A DNA stretch of 64,000 nucleotides, taken from positions 895,575 to 959,574 of the forward strand of contig JACDQD010000005.1 of the NCBI GenBank assembly GCA_019843655.1. The letters run 5' to 3'. Below, piece by piece: positions 21,501-31,904 of this stretch. Source of the DNA: Lethocerus indicus (Eukaryota > Arthropoda > Insecta > Hemiptera > Belostomatidae). A program made the translations under genes and the position numbers. Each line of letters begins with the position of its first letter. Positions within the stretch are counted from its first letter, which is position 1. The notes beneath the pieces are model-generated. The model was given only the letters and a program-made list of their open reading frames with translations, was not told where the DNA came from and made no database searches.

Positions 21501-24156
21501 TATAAAGGACTGACATACTGACAAACATTACAGTACATGTGAAAGTGACAGTGGGCAGTGAGGATGCCCAAAAAACATCCAAAGTGCTGACAGTGACTAA
21601 CACAGCGCTACTGAAGACGGCGAGCGGCCGAAACCCCGGTCTAGCAAAAGACCAAACTGCAGCGAGAGAGGAGACAGAAACATCACGAACCTAGAGTAAC
21701 CCAAGATTTGATTCACTGTTCAATCGGACCCTGAAACCCTACCGATGGAGTCGGTGACAATTCAAGTTCCGGTCGCTACGAAATCTTTGCCCGTCTATTA
21801 ACGTATTCTGTTTTCAGGCGCCAGACGGTCGGTATTTGATACGCGACGTTCACCTGCCGAACACCGAAGATCTCGAAGGCAAGAACGAAATAATGATCTC
21901 TGTGGCGTTGGGTTTCGTCGCCCATCTCGTTCAAATGATGGCCTACTTTCTCAACATACCGACGCGATATCCGATCGTACATTTCGGCTCGAGGAGCCGA
22001 ATCATCGATCACATCATCGACAAAGTGCCGGACAAGGACAGAGAGTAAGTCAAATTTATATCGCAGAAGTTTATATATCGGCCGATATGTCTGCCATTTG
22101 CGATTATTTTAGGTTTCGTGATGTTTCTGTCTCCTCTCGCTGGTTTGGTCTTTTGCTAGACCAGTTTGTCGGCTGCTCACCATCTTCAGTAGCGCTGTGT
22201 TAGTCACTGTTGAGGCACTTTGGATGTTTTTGGGCATCCTCACTGCCCACTGTCACTTTCACATGTACCGTAGTGTTTGTCAGTATGTCAGTCGGTTATA
22301 TATCGTTTAAACCGGTTTCGGCTAGCACAATAACAAGACACGAACCGCCACAGTACAAGCGACTGTGACAGTGCAGTGAGGACGCCCAAAAAATATCCAA
22401 TGTGACTAACACCGCTACTGAAGATGCGTCTTTGGTCTAGCAAAAGACGAAACCGGCTACAGGAGACAGAAGCACACTAAACCTACGATATTCTGACCTC
22501 TCGAAGACCACAAAAGGTATGTTAAAGTAGGTGGGAGAATTTTTATGAATCCGCAAATCGTTTTAGTGTTCGTTTGTGAAACGTAATTCTTTTTTTTCCG
22601 TTCCCAGATTTCCTCTGTATTCGAGGGGCAAAGAGAAGGTCTCTTTCGATTACGCCGTCTACCTGCTGAACAAGAACATAGCCCAGCTGAGATGGTGCTA
22701 CGGAATAACGACCTCTGACCTTCGAGCTACCCTGCCCAACCTGTCCACTCTCATGACTCTCAACAAGAACCAGAATATGTAAGTAGTGCCCTCTGTACTG
22801 ATAGCGTTACTGTACGGTCCGAATAAGCACGTAAGAGTTCCAAAAAACGTCGCAGACAACACTCCGGAGACGGTCCCGGAAAGGAAGAGGGCAAAAACCC
22901 TTCCGGTAGGGGCCCACACCAAGGGCGGTTTCCGAACGCAGAAAAAAATCCTGAACTCGTTTATTCTTCCCACAACAACCTTCCGGCAGTCTCACGGGAA
23001 GCCGGTCGACGACAACTATATAGAATACAGTGTTAATGTCGTAGATTGTTGGGCAATTAGATTGTATATCGAAGGGAAATTGTACATAAACTTCGCGCTG
23101 TGCAGGAGCGAGGCGGATGCCGAAGACTGCCAGTAAATACGGAAGGCGTTGGCTCGGAGCAGGAATCGAAAGCCCGTTCACAACCTTCATCGCAGTTGGT
23201 ATCCGTGACTGGTAACCGGGCTCCTCGTATATTACCCTACAATTGATATTTGAAATATTTCTATAATAAAAAATTGTATATTGCTGAATCCAATTTGTCC
23301 CAGTATTTGTTTAGTGTAGTTAGTTAATTTTTTTTTTAGGAGATATTCCTCTAGTACTACTGCTGTATACCACTTGTTTCGGCTTCCCACCGTCATCGGT
23401 AGAAATTATTGCGCATCTTCCTAGTTTTATTAATATATGTTGTGTCTAACATTGTTTACCTTCCAGCTGGTATCTGCACGTAGAATGAGTGAAGCGCTCT
23501 TTTCCGACAATTTTCCTTTCAAATCAGTAAATGATTTTAGGGTCGGTAGGGGTTGATTCCCAGCCGTTCCGGGATCTTTCCCGTGTTCTCGGAAACCACC
23601 CGAGTGGAAGGGTTTCGCGTCTTTTCTTACTGGGGGCTCTCTCGGGGGACTGAAGAGGGTCCTCCTGTATACGCCTGGAGGATTCCTGTATACGCATTCG
23701 GGATTCTGACACTTATCTGTTCCCGTATCCTCTACCGTATATCCGTATTAAATAAAGTAATCACTGTAGATGTTTCTCTATCCTCTCGCTGGTATGGTCT
23801 TTTGCTAGACCGGTTTCGCCGCAGGCGAAAAAGAATAACTTTTTCTGATTTACTGATTTTCTGATTTTTTTTTCTGTTTCTTCTTCAGCAGTATCGGCGT
23901 GAGGAGCGAGAGGACCCAGTCGGTCGTTGAGGCCGGCTTCGGAGGTCGTCTCTCGAGGAGGCAGAAATCGGTGAGCTGTAGCCTGGACCAGGGCCTGGAG
24001 TCGATGAGCTCGTCCGGGGGGCGGCCGCGTCCGCCGACGAGGAGGAGGCGCGAACGCCAGGACCGTGAAGAGGGCGGGACGCCGTCCAGCGATCCCCAGG
24101 TCTACACGGGAAGGTCGTCGACGCCGCCCCCGCCGCCGCCGCCCTCACCGATCTAG
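13158..24156 (+). CDS. UVRAG: UVRAG, UV radiation resistance-associated protein
   Basis: UVRAG is a subunit of the Beclin-1/Vps34 PI3-kinase complex that acts in autophagosome maturation and endosomal traffic. Nine coding exons: 13158-13223, 15006-15216, 17849-18131, 19270-19419, 19990-20159, 20425-20597, 21818-22044, 22608-22778, 23889-24156. Phases agree throughout and total 572 codons plus stop (human is 699 residues). Order: N-terminal [16 protein letters not shown], a C2-like domain with YYYTLHLT and LVYLGPRL, a coiled coil across exons 4-6, then the conserved [16 protein letters not shown] and [15 protein letters not shown] blocks. The start is the first ATG after an in-frame stop at 12936. 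The tail ends in a proline run and TAG at 24154, but an adjacent frame stays coding-like for 35 more codons, so one base may be missing at 24127-24131. The introns contain eight foldback copies and a mariner relic. Confidence 0.95.
13535..13581. repeat. (TA)n microsatellite
   Basis: Abuts the right inverted-repeat arm in UVRAG intron 1. Confidence 0.95.
13595..14045. repeat. right arm of the inverted repeat, with an internal duplication
   Basis: Complement of 10942-11316. The block TATTTCCCGTACTATATCAC through TTTTAATCTTATCAGC occurs twice (about 13600-13663 and 13824-13881). Lies in UVRAG intron 1. Confidence 0.85.
14626..14937. repeat. foldback element copy 4
   Basis: Arms meet near 14765 with almost no loop. 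Lies about 70 bp before UVRAG exon 2. Confidence 0.85.
15247..15615. repeat. foldback element copy 5, decayed
   Basis: Begins 30 bp after the exon 2 donor of UVRAG. Arms are recognisable by TTTCGGCTGCACGCCGTCTT and its diverged partner near 15545; the loop holds a short (TA)n. Confidence 0.65.
16250..16360. repeat. third, short copy of the same dispersed repeat
   Basis: GTGTCGTTGCAATAAAATAT through CGCGCGATGAACCGATTTAA matches 13583-13665 joined to 13876-13905, that is, the repeat without the middle segment. Confidence 0.75.
17133..17747. repeat. two tandem foldback copies (6 and 7) sharing a 70-bp leader
   Basis: Each copy is preceded by the same block, from GACTTGTTTGTTCCCGTATT to CCCAAGATTTAATAT (17133-17205 and 17398-17470). 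The hairpins are 17206-17396 and 17471-17747. The same leader precedes copy 10. Confidence 0.8.
18196..18808. repeat. foldback element copy 8 with two (TA)n loops
   Basis: Left arm 18196-18330, (TA)n at 18346-18391 and again at 18546-18580, right arm 18590-18808. Ends ACCACAAAACAGGTATATTAAA. Confidence 0.85.
19483..19930. repeat. foldback element copy 9
   Basis: Left arm starts TTTTGTATTCTACGAGGGG; right arm runs from about 19855. It fills most of the UVRAG intron between exons 4 and 5. Confidence 0.75.
20711..21292 (+). mobile_element. mariner-type deletion derivative, copy A3
   Basis: Lies in the UVRAG intron between exons 6 and 7. Right flank is TA; the left flank is GA, so one target base has probably mutated. 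Shares the deletion point and the frameshift with the other copies. Confidence 0.82.
21338..21697. repeat. foldback element copy 10 with leader
   Basis: Leader block 21338-21407 as at 17133, hairpin 21408-21697 with a short TATATATA loop. Lies 46 bp after mariner copy A3. Confidence 0.8.
22112..22520. repeat. foldback element copy 11
   Basis: Fills the UVRAG intron between exons 7 and 8 almost entirely. Right end CACAAAAGGTATGTTAAAG is a good match to a 5' splice site. Confidence 0.8.
22860..22965 (-). repeat. diverged copy of the 79-bp unit in a UVRAG intron
   Basis: ACCCTTCCGG, GGTTTCCGAACGCAG and AAAAATCCTGAAC match the complement of the array unit. Confidence 0.5.
23536..23645 (+). repeat. 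diverged copy of the 79-bp unit in the last UVRAG intron
   Basis: GTTCCGGGATCTTTCCCGTG, GGAAACCACCCGAGTGGAAG and GGGTTTCGCG follow the array unit in the same order and orientation. Confidence 0.5.
23766..23832. repeat. foldback element fragment 12
   Basis: Only the central part of a left arm, through CTTTTGCTAGACCGGTTTCG, 55 bp before the last UVRAG exon. Confidence 0.7.
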
Positions 24157-24837
24157 CGTCGCTCATGTCCCTGGACATACCGCTCAAGAGGCACCACGGA
24201 CACCACCATATCAACGGAGACAACCCCCATATAGTGTCCGGATCCAATTCCTAGACGCCCCCCCCCCCGTAAAGGTAGACGTCCGGGGTGTTGGGGGCGT
24301 CTATAATAAGGTCAGTGAAATTTCAATCGCTGATAACATCCTGCATGTCTTAAAGAGTTCATCGACATTGAAGGACTCTACTGTTGTATGTATCGGAGGA
24401 ACTAACCATTTGGCAATTTTCTTGCCCTTTCTCCACCTCGATCCCCCTCTCAAATCCCCTCGTCACGAAAAAAAAACACTTTAGGCCCCCCTCAATTTTC
24501 GTTTTTTTTTTTTTTTTTGATACAAAATACAGGCCGCATATCACGCTCCGGATACAACGAAAAATACACATTCTTCAATTTTGACTGGCCACTTCTCCAC
24601 CCCGAGGGGATATTTTTAGGGGGGGGCCCCCCCCCCTCCGATAATTTTTTTTCCAAATATATCAATTCGAAAAAAATAAAATAAAAAACCGCGACAACGG
24701 GGACCGATTCAACAATGTTTCTTTCAACAATGCTACCGAGCCGAAAATGCCGAAATTTTATTGCAAAAATTCTCAATGAAAAATTGCGCAACGGTGACAG
24801 TATTTTAGTGTGACGGTCGGGCATATTTTTATATATA

Positions 24838-24846
<9 letters not shown>

Positions 24847-24880
<34 letters not shown>
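24847..24880. repeat. (TA)n microsatellite
   Basis: Short tract 700 bp downstream of the UVRAG stop. Confidence 0.9.
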
Positions 24881-24886
<6 letters not shown>

Positions 24887-25165
24887 TTTGAGTTAGGCTC
24901 GATTCGGTGTCCTCGTAAAATTATTTATATTGTGTATTTTGTGTTGGCGAAAATAAATTTCGTGAAGACTCCTTTCCCAATACTTACCAATCTCGAAAAT
25001 TCATAATTCGTTAAAAAAAATAAAAAATAAATAAAAAAACGGATCCGGTCGGAATCATAGAATCGTCGGTATATTCCGAACGCAAACATCGACTACTAAG
25101 GACTTTATTCCTCAACGCATATCATTGTTCTTGTTGTTGTACAGTATTGATTGTGTGCGTGCGTG

Positions 25166-25167
<2 letters not shown>

Positions 25168-25241
<74 letters not shown>
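25168..25241. repeat. (TA)n microsatellite
   Basis: Directly adjoins mariner-like copy B1, which may have inserted into it (TA target). Confidence 0.95.
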
Positions 25242-25242
<1 letters not shown>

Positions 25243-25243
<1 letters not shown>

Positions 25244-25854
25244 AGGTCTGTTCAAAAAGTATCGGAATTTTTGGTTTTTCAAAATTATTCATCTACGAAT
25301 ATCTATTTTGTCCCCGCCGGATATTGTAGACTTGTGCCGACATTTTTTCCAATCCTCGAGATACTTCAAAAATTCATTTTTTGTGAAGTCCTCAGCAGCT
25401 TCTCACACTGACGGCGATTCGACGATTGGCCGTATTTACTGAATTTACCGAATTTACCGATTTTTTTGTCCTTTTTGAGGTCCTCGGGGGGCGTATCGGA
25501 CTTCTCGAAAACATTTTTCTGTACCGCCGATAAAACGTCCCCTCGGGAGAATCTGTACGGGATTTATAGCCAAATAATGTCCGGGATAACAGTTTAAAAA
25601 AAGTCGCACTAATTTCAGTTTTTCGCGCACGAAATTCGACACGGATTCTCCGATCCGTTTTTTTGGAAACGGTCAAAAAAATCGAAGACGAAACCGGAAA
25701 AAGTGCGAGAAAAACCGGTTTTAAAAAGATCGAAATGAACGGCTGAAATTGTCGGCATAACTGAGACAACATTTGTACAAACACGAAGCGATACAAAAAT
25801 ATATATTTATTTCGCGAAAAATCCAAATTTCGCGATATTTTCTGAACAGACCTC
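25243..25854 (-). mobile_element. second mariner-like family, copy B1
   Basis: Ends GAGGTCTGTTCAAAAAGT and the complementary TTTTCTGAACAGACCTC. On the minus strand a short stretch reads LEDWKKCRHKSTISGGD, the typical C-terminal mariner transposase motif. Internally deleted and frameshifted. Begins directly at the end of a (TA)n tract. Confidence 0.75.
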
Positions 25855-26907
25855 ATATACATACAGACATTATTTATTGGCTACTTGTTCCTAAGCCCCT
25901 GTAAATAAACCGATATCGTTAAGTAGGCTGTAGAAAATCATGTATAAAATTTATCTTTTTTAATGGGGTCGGTTAAGAATAGAATAAATTAGCTGTAAAA
26001 ACTGTACGTACTGTCCGGCGCCAATTGCTCGCAAAATTGTAATGTATCCGCTTGATAAATACATTTTTTTTTTACCCCTTTCTCTTACGGGAGGTTTTTG
26101 AATTTCGAAACCGCGAGATTTGTCGCTCAACGCTTGAGAGTATGAAAAAAAGAAAAAAAAAGAAAAAGAGAAAAAAAACCACGAACAGTATTTTTTTTTC
26201 CCCCCCAATTCACTAGCGAATATTCGGCGTTTGAATTAAAAAAAAAATATATCGGATAAATTACCGAATCCCGGCATCCAAATACTCGTCTATCGGTGTA
26301 TTCAATTTCGCTGAATCGTCTCTGGGTTTTGGATATTTTTCACGAAATTGTACACAAAAAAAAAATTTGTACGCGATTTATAGCCGAATAAAATGTCCGG
26401 GATAACGAAAAAAAAAGTCGCACTACTGTGATATTAACTGTTAAGGGAATATAACAAGAATAAATTGTATATTATATATATATTTTATTATTTGATATAT
26501 ATATGAAATACTTATGAAACAGCGTGTATTATGTGTAATTTAGGTGATAGATTTTTGTTTTTCCTTTCGTTTATATAATTCAATTGGGAATTTTACGATT
26601 GGTGACAATTTAATTCCCGTAATTTGTTGTTGAAAGACCCAACGGAATTGACTGATTCGTGAAAGATCAGAATATTATTTCATAAAAATAATATAAATTC
26701 TGTAATATGTTGTATATTTTTTTTTTGGCGACGTTCCTCGGGCACTCAACGTACGTTTTTGTACGTCCCCCCCCACCAAAAAAAAATTGTATTAATTACC
26801 GTTTTGTATTCCGTCTGTTGTTGTAATTGTAGGATAATCGCGTAAAATTTGTCGCCCAATACTGTGACACTTGTACTAGTACTTGTTCCCGTTTTTGTAA
26901 ACGGTGA

Positions 26908-27434
26908 GAGTTCCAAAAAAAAAAAATGTATCCACTGTTTTGCAAAGTCCATAACTTTCAAACTGAAATTGACACCGAGTTGTCTCTCATTTTTTTGTAC
27001 TGTTACAGTTTTGTAGTTCGGCCGATCAGCGCCATACAAGACGCGTTGTATTGTGTCGTTCCGTTATGATAGTCAGTGTTCTGTTGTCGTCAGTTGTACC
27101 TTGTTGTACTCGAGTAAATGTCCCAGCGTAAGGCTTAGAATTGGATGAAAGGAATAGTCAATTTTGAACTGGTATATTTTAAATAGGAAAACATTAAAAT
27201 GATGAGGTTCTTCAACAACATCAATGGCGAAACGGGTATAGAACAGAGCCAATATACGACAACTGAACACGTTGTGTGCAGTCAGTAGTCGGTGCTGCAG
27301 TTCGGACCTACAGTGTCTGATATCTCTTTAAGTTGGACTTTAAGCTACAATTTCACCAAAAATTAGACACAACTCGGTCAATTAGTTTGCAAGTTATCGA
27401 CTGTTGAAGAGTGGATACATTTTTTTGGACCACC

Positions 27435-27437
<3 letters not shown>
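26908..27437. mobile_element. inverted-repeat element, Tc1/mariner-like ends
   Basis: Two arms of ~90 bp (about 26908-27000 and 27336-27432) match in inverted orientation around AAAAAATGTATCCACT and GCAAGTTATCGACTGTT. The right end TTGGACCACCCTGTAT is of the Tc1/mariner kind. The interior encodes nothing recognisable. Confidence 0.55.

Positions 27438-27522
<85 letters not shown>
27438..27522. repeat. (TA)n microsatellite, longest in the window
   Basis: Starts at the right end (CACCCTGTAT) of the inverted-repeat element at 26.9 kb. Confidence 0.95.
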
Positions 27523-27528
<6 letters not shown>

Positions 27529-27997
27529 ACGTTTACGGTCGTTCGTCCGTTAGAAAAATACACGAAATTGACGAAAATTTAACGCCACCGGTTCTAGTTG
27601 AGGCTCGGCCCTCAACAACAGAACAGCGAGACTGAAACTGATTTGTAAACTTTGTATTTTTTTGTTGTAACAAATTTTTCCCAATTGCAGCCATCTCGCT
27701 GCAGTGTAATATTATGTCGATGAAAAAAAAAAATAAAAAATAATTCTCCAACTTCGAACCCTACTACTTATTATTATTATTATTTATGAATCGTTGAAAA
27801 TAAAAGAGAGAGAGAGAGACTCTCTCTCGACTGTTCGAAGTGTCTATAAATAAATGTATGTGTATATATGAAAAATAATAAATTGCGTACAATATTAATT
27901 TATAAACAGGCCTTCTTTATGTCGAAACACCCCTCGCCCCCCCCGCCACCCCGCGCCGGATCGGTCGTATTTCTATAGAACTATAATTGAAAACAGT

Positions 27998-28165
27998 TTA
28001 ACGTACCTGTTTTTGCGTTGTATCTTGGAATATTGTAGATCTGTTGTTGTATCTTTTCTAGACCGGTTTCGGCCGCCCTCTTCGCCCTCGTCTTCAGTAG
28101 CGCGCCTCGGTCCGCCTCGTTACAAGGGCAGTGGGGACGCCGCATAAAAAAAAAAAAAAAAATAT
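27998..28165. repeat. foldback element fragment 13
   Basis: Left arm from TTTAACGTACCTGTTTTTGC through CTTCAGTAGCGC; the right arm is reduced to a trace ending in a poly-A run. Confidence 0.65.
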
Positions 28166-28418
28166 CCGAGGTGAAATCTATTGAAACAGTTCAAAAACCA
28201 CTAGTGAGGTAACGAAATTGAGAAAATTTCGTTATGACAATTTTACAATGATACGGATGCAATTGATTTCTTTTTTTTTTTCTTTCCCACTTTACGGAGT
28301 GTGTATTTATTTAATTCGTGACTATTACAAAACTCTCATTTATTCGGTCCAATCGGACAATTTTCATTTTTTGTTGGATTCATATGCACGAACAGATGTA
28401 CATCATGTCCTGGACACG

Positions 28419-28476
28419 GCCTCCTCCTCCTCCTCCTCCTCCTCCTCCTCTTCCTCTTCCTCCTCCTCCGTCGATT
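28419..28476. repeat. (TCC)n microsatellite
   Basis: Imperfect CCT/CTT repeat in the spacer downstream of UVRAG. Confidence 0.9.
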
Positions 28477-29067
28477 CCCAGTTCCCGGATGTTGTTCCTC
28501 GAAATATTCCTAAACGGGTTTGGAAAAAAGAGAAAAAAACGACCCGAAATGCGTACTTAATACTTAAGTACTTAAACCACCGGCGACCGACGGTGGTTGG
28601 ATAAGATATGAAACTTTCCTTTCGGATTTCGTTCGTCCGACAATTTCATCATCGAATAAAGTGTATTGTGTCCGGCGCAAATATTTCGTAGCGAACTTAG
28701 ATTTAAATTGTTAAATCCGGACAATTTTTTCGTCGATTCACTTCTTCCAATCTTCGCCAATCTCTTCCTCTCTTCCTCCGATGGGGGAAAATCACTTTCG
28801 GACTTTTTCGACTGACATTTCGAAGGCTGAGTAAAACTTTCAGAGGAGGAATGAACGAGTGATAGGCGTAAAATATTTCGAAAATTGGCCCGCGAATTTC
28901 CTTATATAAAAAAAAAAAACGTGTTAACGCTGCGGTATTAGCACGCATCGGCGGTTCGATTTATAAATTATTTTTTTCCCCGGAAATTACAAAATAGCGA
29001 ATTGCCGCCGGCCAACTGTGGTTGGCGTGCCGCATTGCCCGCGTAAATATGATGAAATTTTTTTTTT

Positions 29068-29478
29068 CAATCTCGTCTTTCGCCGGACCGGCGGGTTTCG
29101 GCCGCTCGCCATCTTCAGTAGCGCTGTGTGTCAGCAGTCACAATTTCGGCACTTTGTTGGATGTTTTTCTGGGGGCATCCTCACTGCTGCACTATCACTG
29201 TGTCACTTTGTACTGCGGTGGTTGTAACTGTACGATTTTTTTTTTCCAAGCCAATTAACAGAAATCCCTCCGAGGGATTGTCTGTCAAGGGGTTGACAGA
29301 CGACATCCCGAAAAACACAATAACAGGACGACACGTATATATAGACAGAGGAGAGACAGGACAGTCAAGTGTCCAGTGAGGATGCCAAATGTGACTACTG
29401 AAGACGGGGCGAGCGGCCGAAACCCCGGTCTAGCGACCAGACCGGCGAGACTGGAGACAGAAACACTGGAAATCTACC
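29068..29478. repeat. foldback element copy 14
   Basis: Lies 56 bp past the coiled-coil stop codon, so it may be part of that gene's 3' UTR. The loop contains an unrelated ~60-bp palindrome around CCCTCCGAGGGATTGTC. Confidence 0.8.
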
Positions 29479-29479
29479 T

Positions 29480-29519
<40 letters not shown>

Positions 29520-29533
29520 TAATATATATGGTA

Positions 29534-31123
29534 TTACTCAGTGTGTACGGTGTTGATGATCTCCCTGACCGGTGTGCACTGCGTTCCGCCTTGGTGTCCA
29601 ATTTCCGCCGGAAGTAGGCCGCCCTCGAGCTCCCCGATGCGGAAGACCATCTCCTGCCTGGACAGACAAAAAAAAAAAACGGGATACGATACACGAGATA
29701 TAAATAACTTACAAGTGGGCAATTGTACAATCGACTATATGCCAGTTATTGGTACGATGGCGGTCTGTTTGATTAGTTTCATTCGATAAAGACGCAGTAT
29801 CCAGTGATGTGCTACTGTTGACCTCAGTATCCGGGGCCTACAGAAAGTCTCCGGGGCCTAAGACGGGATAATGGATGGGTCTGAAGGGGAAACTGGATGT
29901 GGAGAGAGACGGGAATGTGGAATTTGAGTAAGCGGGATTTCGGGACTTCGTTCACTGTCGGGGTATCTTGAGAGGTCATTATGGATTGTTCGGTTAGAAA
30001 CATACCCCCAGGGGGGGGGGAGCATTAAGGGCGGTACTGGAAGGACTTTTCGACTGGAATGTTTGTCGGATTTCTTGGCGGAACCCAGCACAGTTCTATG
30101 TCTGTTTCAGTATAGCTTTTTATATATTGTCAGTCAGTTTCGATGTCCTTTTCAAAAGAGGTCTCGACAGTCCAAATTTACGATTTAGATCTGTTCTCTT
30201 CAGAGTCGGGTATCGGGGGATTCCGCGTGAGGCATTATTAGTAGTCGGATTTTGGTAGAGTTTCCTGTACTGTAGGTTCGTGATGTTTCTGTCTCCTCTC
30301 TCGCTGCAGTTTGGTCTTTTGCCAGACCGGTTTGTTTCGGCCGCTCGCCATCTTCAGTAGCGCTGTGTTAGTCAGTCACTGTTGGGGCACTTTGGATGTT
30401 TTTCTGGGGGCATCCTCACTGCCCACTGTCACTATCACATGTACTGTCCAGTGCAACTGTAAAGTGAGGATGCCCCCCAAAAAAAAAACATCCAAAGTGC
30501 TGTAATAGTGACTATTGACACAGCGCTACTGAAGATGGCGAGCGGCCGAAACCCCCGGTCTAGCAAAAGACCAAACCGGCAGCGAGAGAGGAGACAGAAA
30601 CACGGGAAATCTACGGTGAACTGAAGTGGACTTTGCGAAGAAAAAAATATTTTTTTTCCACCGGTTTACCCGCCGAAAACCCGGTTTTCCGTACGGGCGC
30701 CAACGCTGATACTGAGTGAATTAAAAAAAAACTCACTTTTCCGCTTCTAGCCGCAGCACTGTGTTGTGGAGACGGCGGCACAACTGCCTGCTCTCGAGCA
30801 GCTGCTGCCTGCAGTCGTCCACTGCCCTCGACGTGTCGGCCAGCCGGCACTGGTCACAGAAAGAAATCGGTCTTCAGTAGGGTTCTGGCGGAAAGGCGCG
30901 CGAGATGTACAACAAAAAATAATAAACCTCCGGCGCGCAAATCGTACGATTAAATAAGTCGAATATCGTAGATTTCGCCTAATTTCTGTCTCCTCTCTCG
31001 CCGGCTTCGTCTTTTTTCTAGACCGGTTTCGGCTGCTCGCCATCATCAGTAGTCACTTTGGATGTTTTTCGGGGCATCCTCACTGCACTGTCACTGTATC
31101 ACTTGTACTGTAGTGGTTGTCAG

Positions 31124-31154
<31 letters not shown>

Positions 31155-31382
31155 CTATTTATACATATATTTATGTATATATATGTCTTGTTATTGTGTT
31201 TCTGGGACCCGTTGGCAGACCAAAAAACAGGTATTATAATAACGTGTATTATAAATCGAAATATCGTAGATTTCGTCTGTTTCTGTCTCCTCTCGCTGGT
31301 TTCGTCTTTTTCTAGACTGGTTTCGGCTGCTCGCCATCTTCAGTAGTCACTTTGGATTGTTTTTGGTCATCCTCCTGCGCTG

Positions 31383-31435
<53 letters not shown>

Positions 31436-31834
31436 CTTGCTATATGTCTTGTTATTGTTTTTTGGGACCCGTCGGCCGACCAAAAAACAGGTATTGTAAT
31501 TAACCTCAGGTGCACAAATCGAAATAACGTAGATTTCGTTTGGCGTCCGTAAAAAAAAAACGCTCATTTCTGTTGTTTTCTTCTCAAATCAGAACTTCCC
31601 CACTTTCATTTCGGGTAATTAAAAATTTGTTGTATTTAACTACAAAGCGAAAAGGTTCGAATCGGGAACAAATCAAAGATTTCAATGACTCAATTGTACG
31701 ATTTCGTTCGCTTCCTCCTCTCGTCGGCTTCTGTCTTTTTCTAGACCGGTTTCGGCTGCTCGCCCCGTCTTCAGTAGTCACTTTGGATGTTTTTTGGTCA
31801 TCCCACTGCGCTGTCACTGTGACAATTGTCTGTT

Positions 31835-31904
<70 letters not shown>

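Larger units (their letters stand above)
24157..29533. other. convergent spacer between UVRAG and the coiled-coil gene
   Basis: Apart from the repeats listed separately (mariner relics, foldback copies, (TA)n, (TCC)n) it holds only A/T-rich DNA and homopolymer runs. The 3' ends of both flanking genes should lie here. I see no coding segment I would defend. Confidence 0.5.

Noticed and set aside
22786..23136. 116-codon ORF in a UVRAG intron
   Set aside because: It starts after the exon 8 donor, part of it is a diverged 79-bp repeat unit, and it has no recognisable motif.
24065..24484. 139-codon ORF overlapping the UVRAG 3' end
   Set aside because: It is a basic, proline- and arginine-rich shadow of the last UVRAG exon in another frame.
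25392..25862. 156-codon minus-strand ORF as a possible gene
   Set aside because: It is frame-shifted sequence of a decayed mariner-like copy bounded by terminal repeats.
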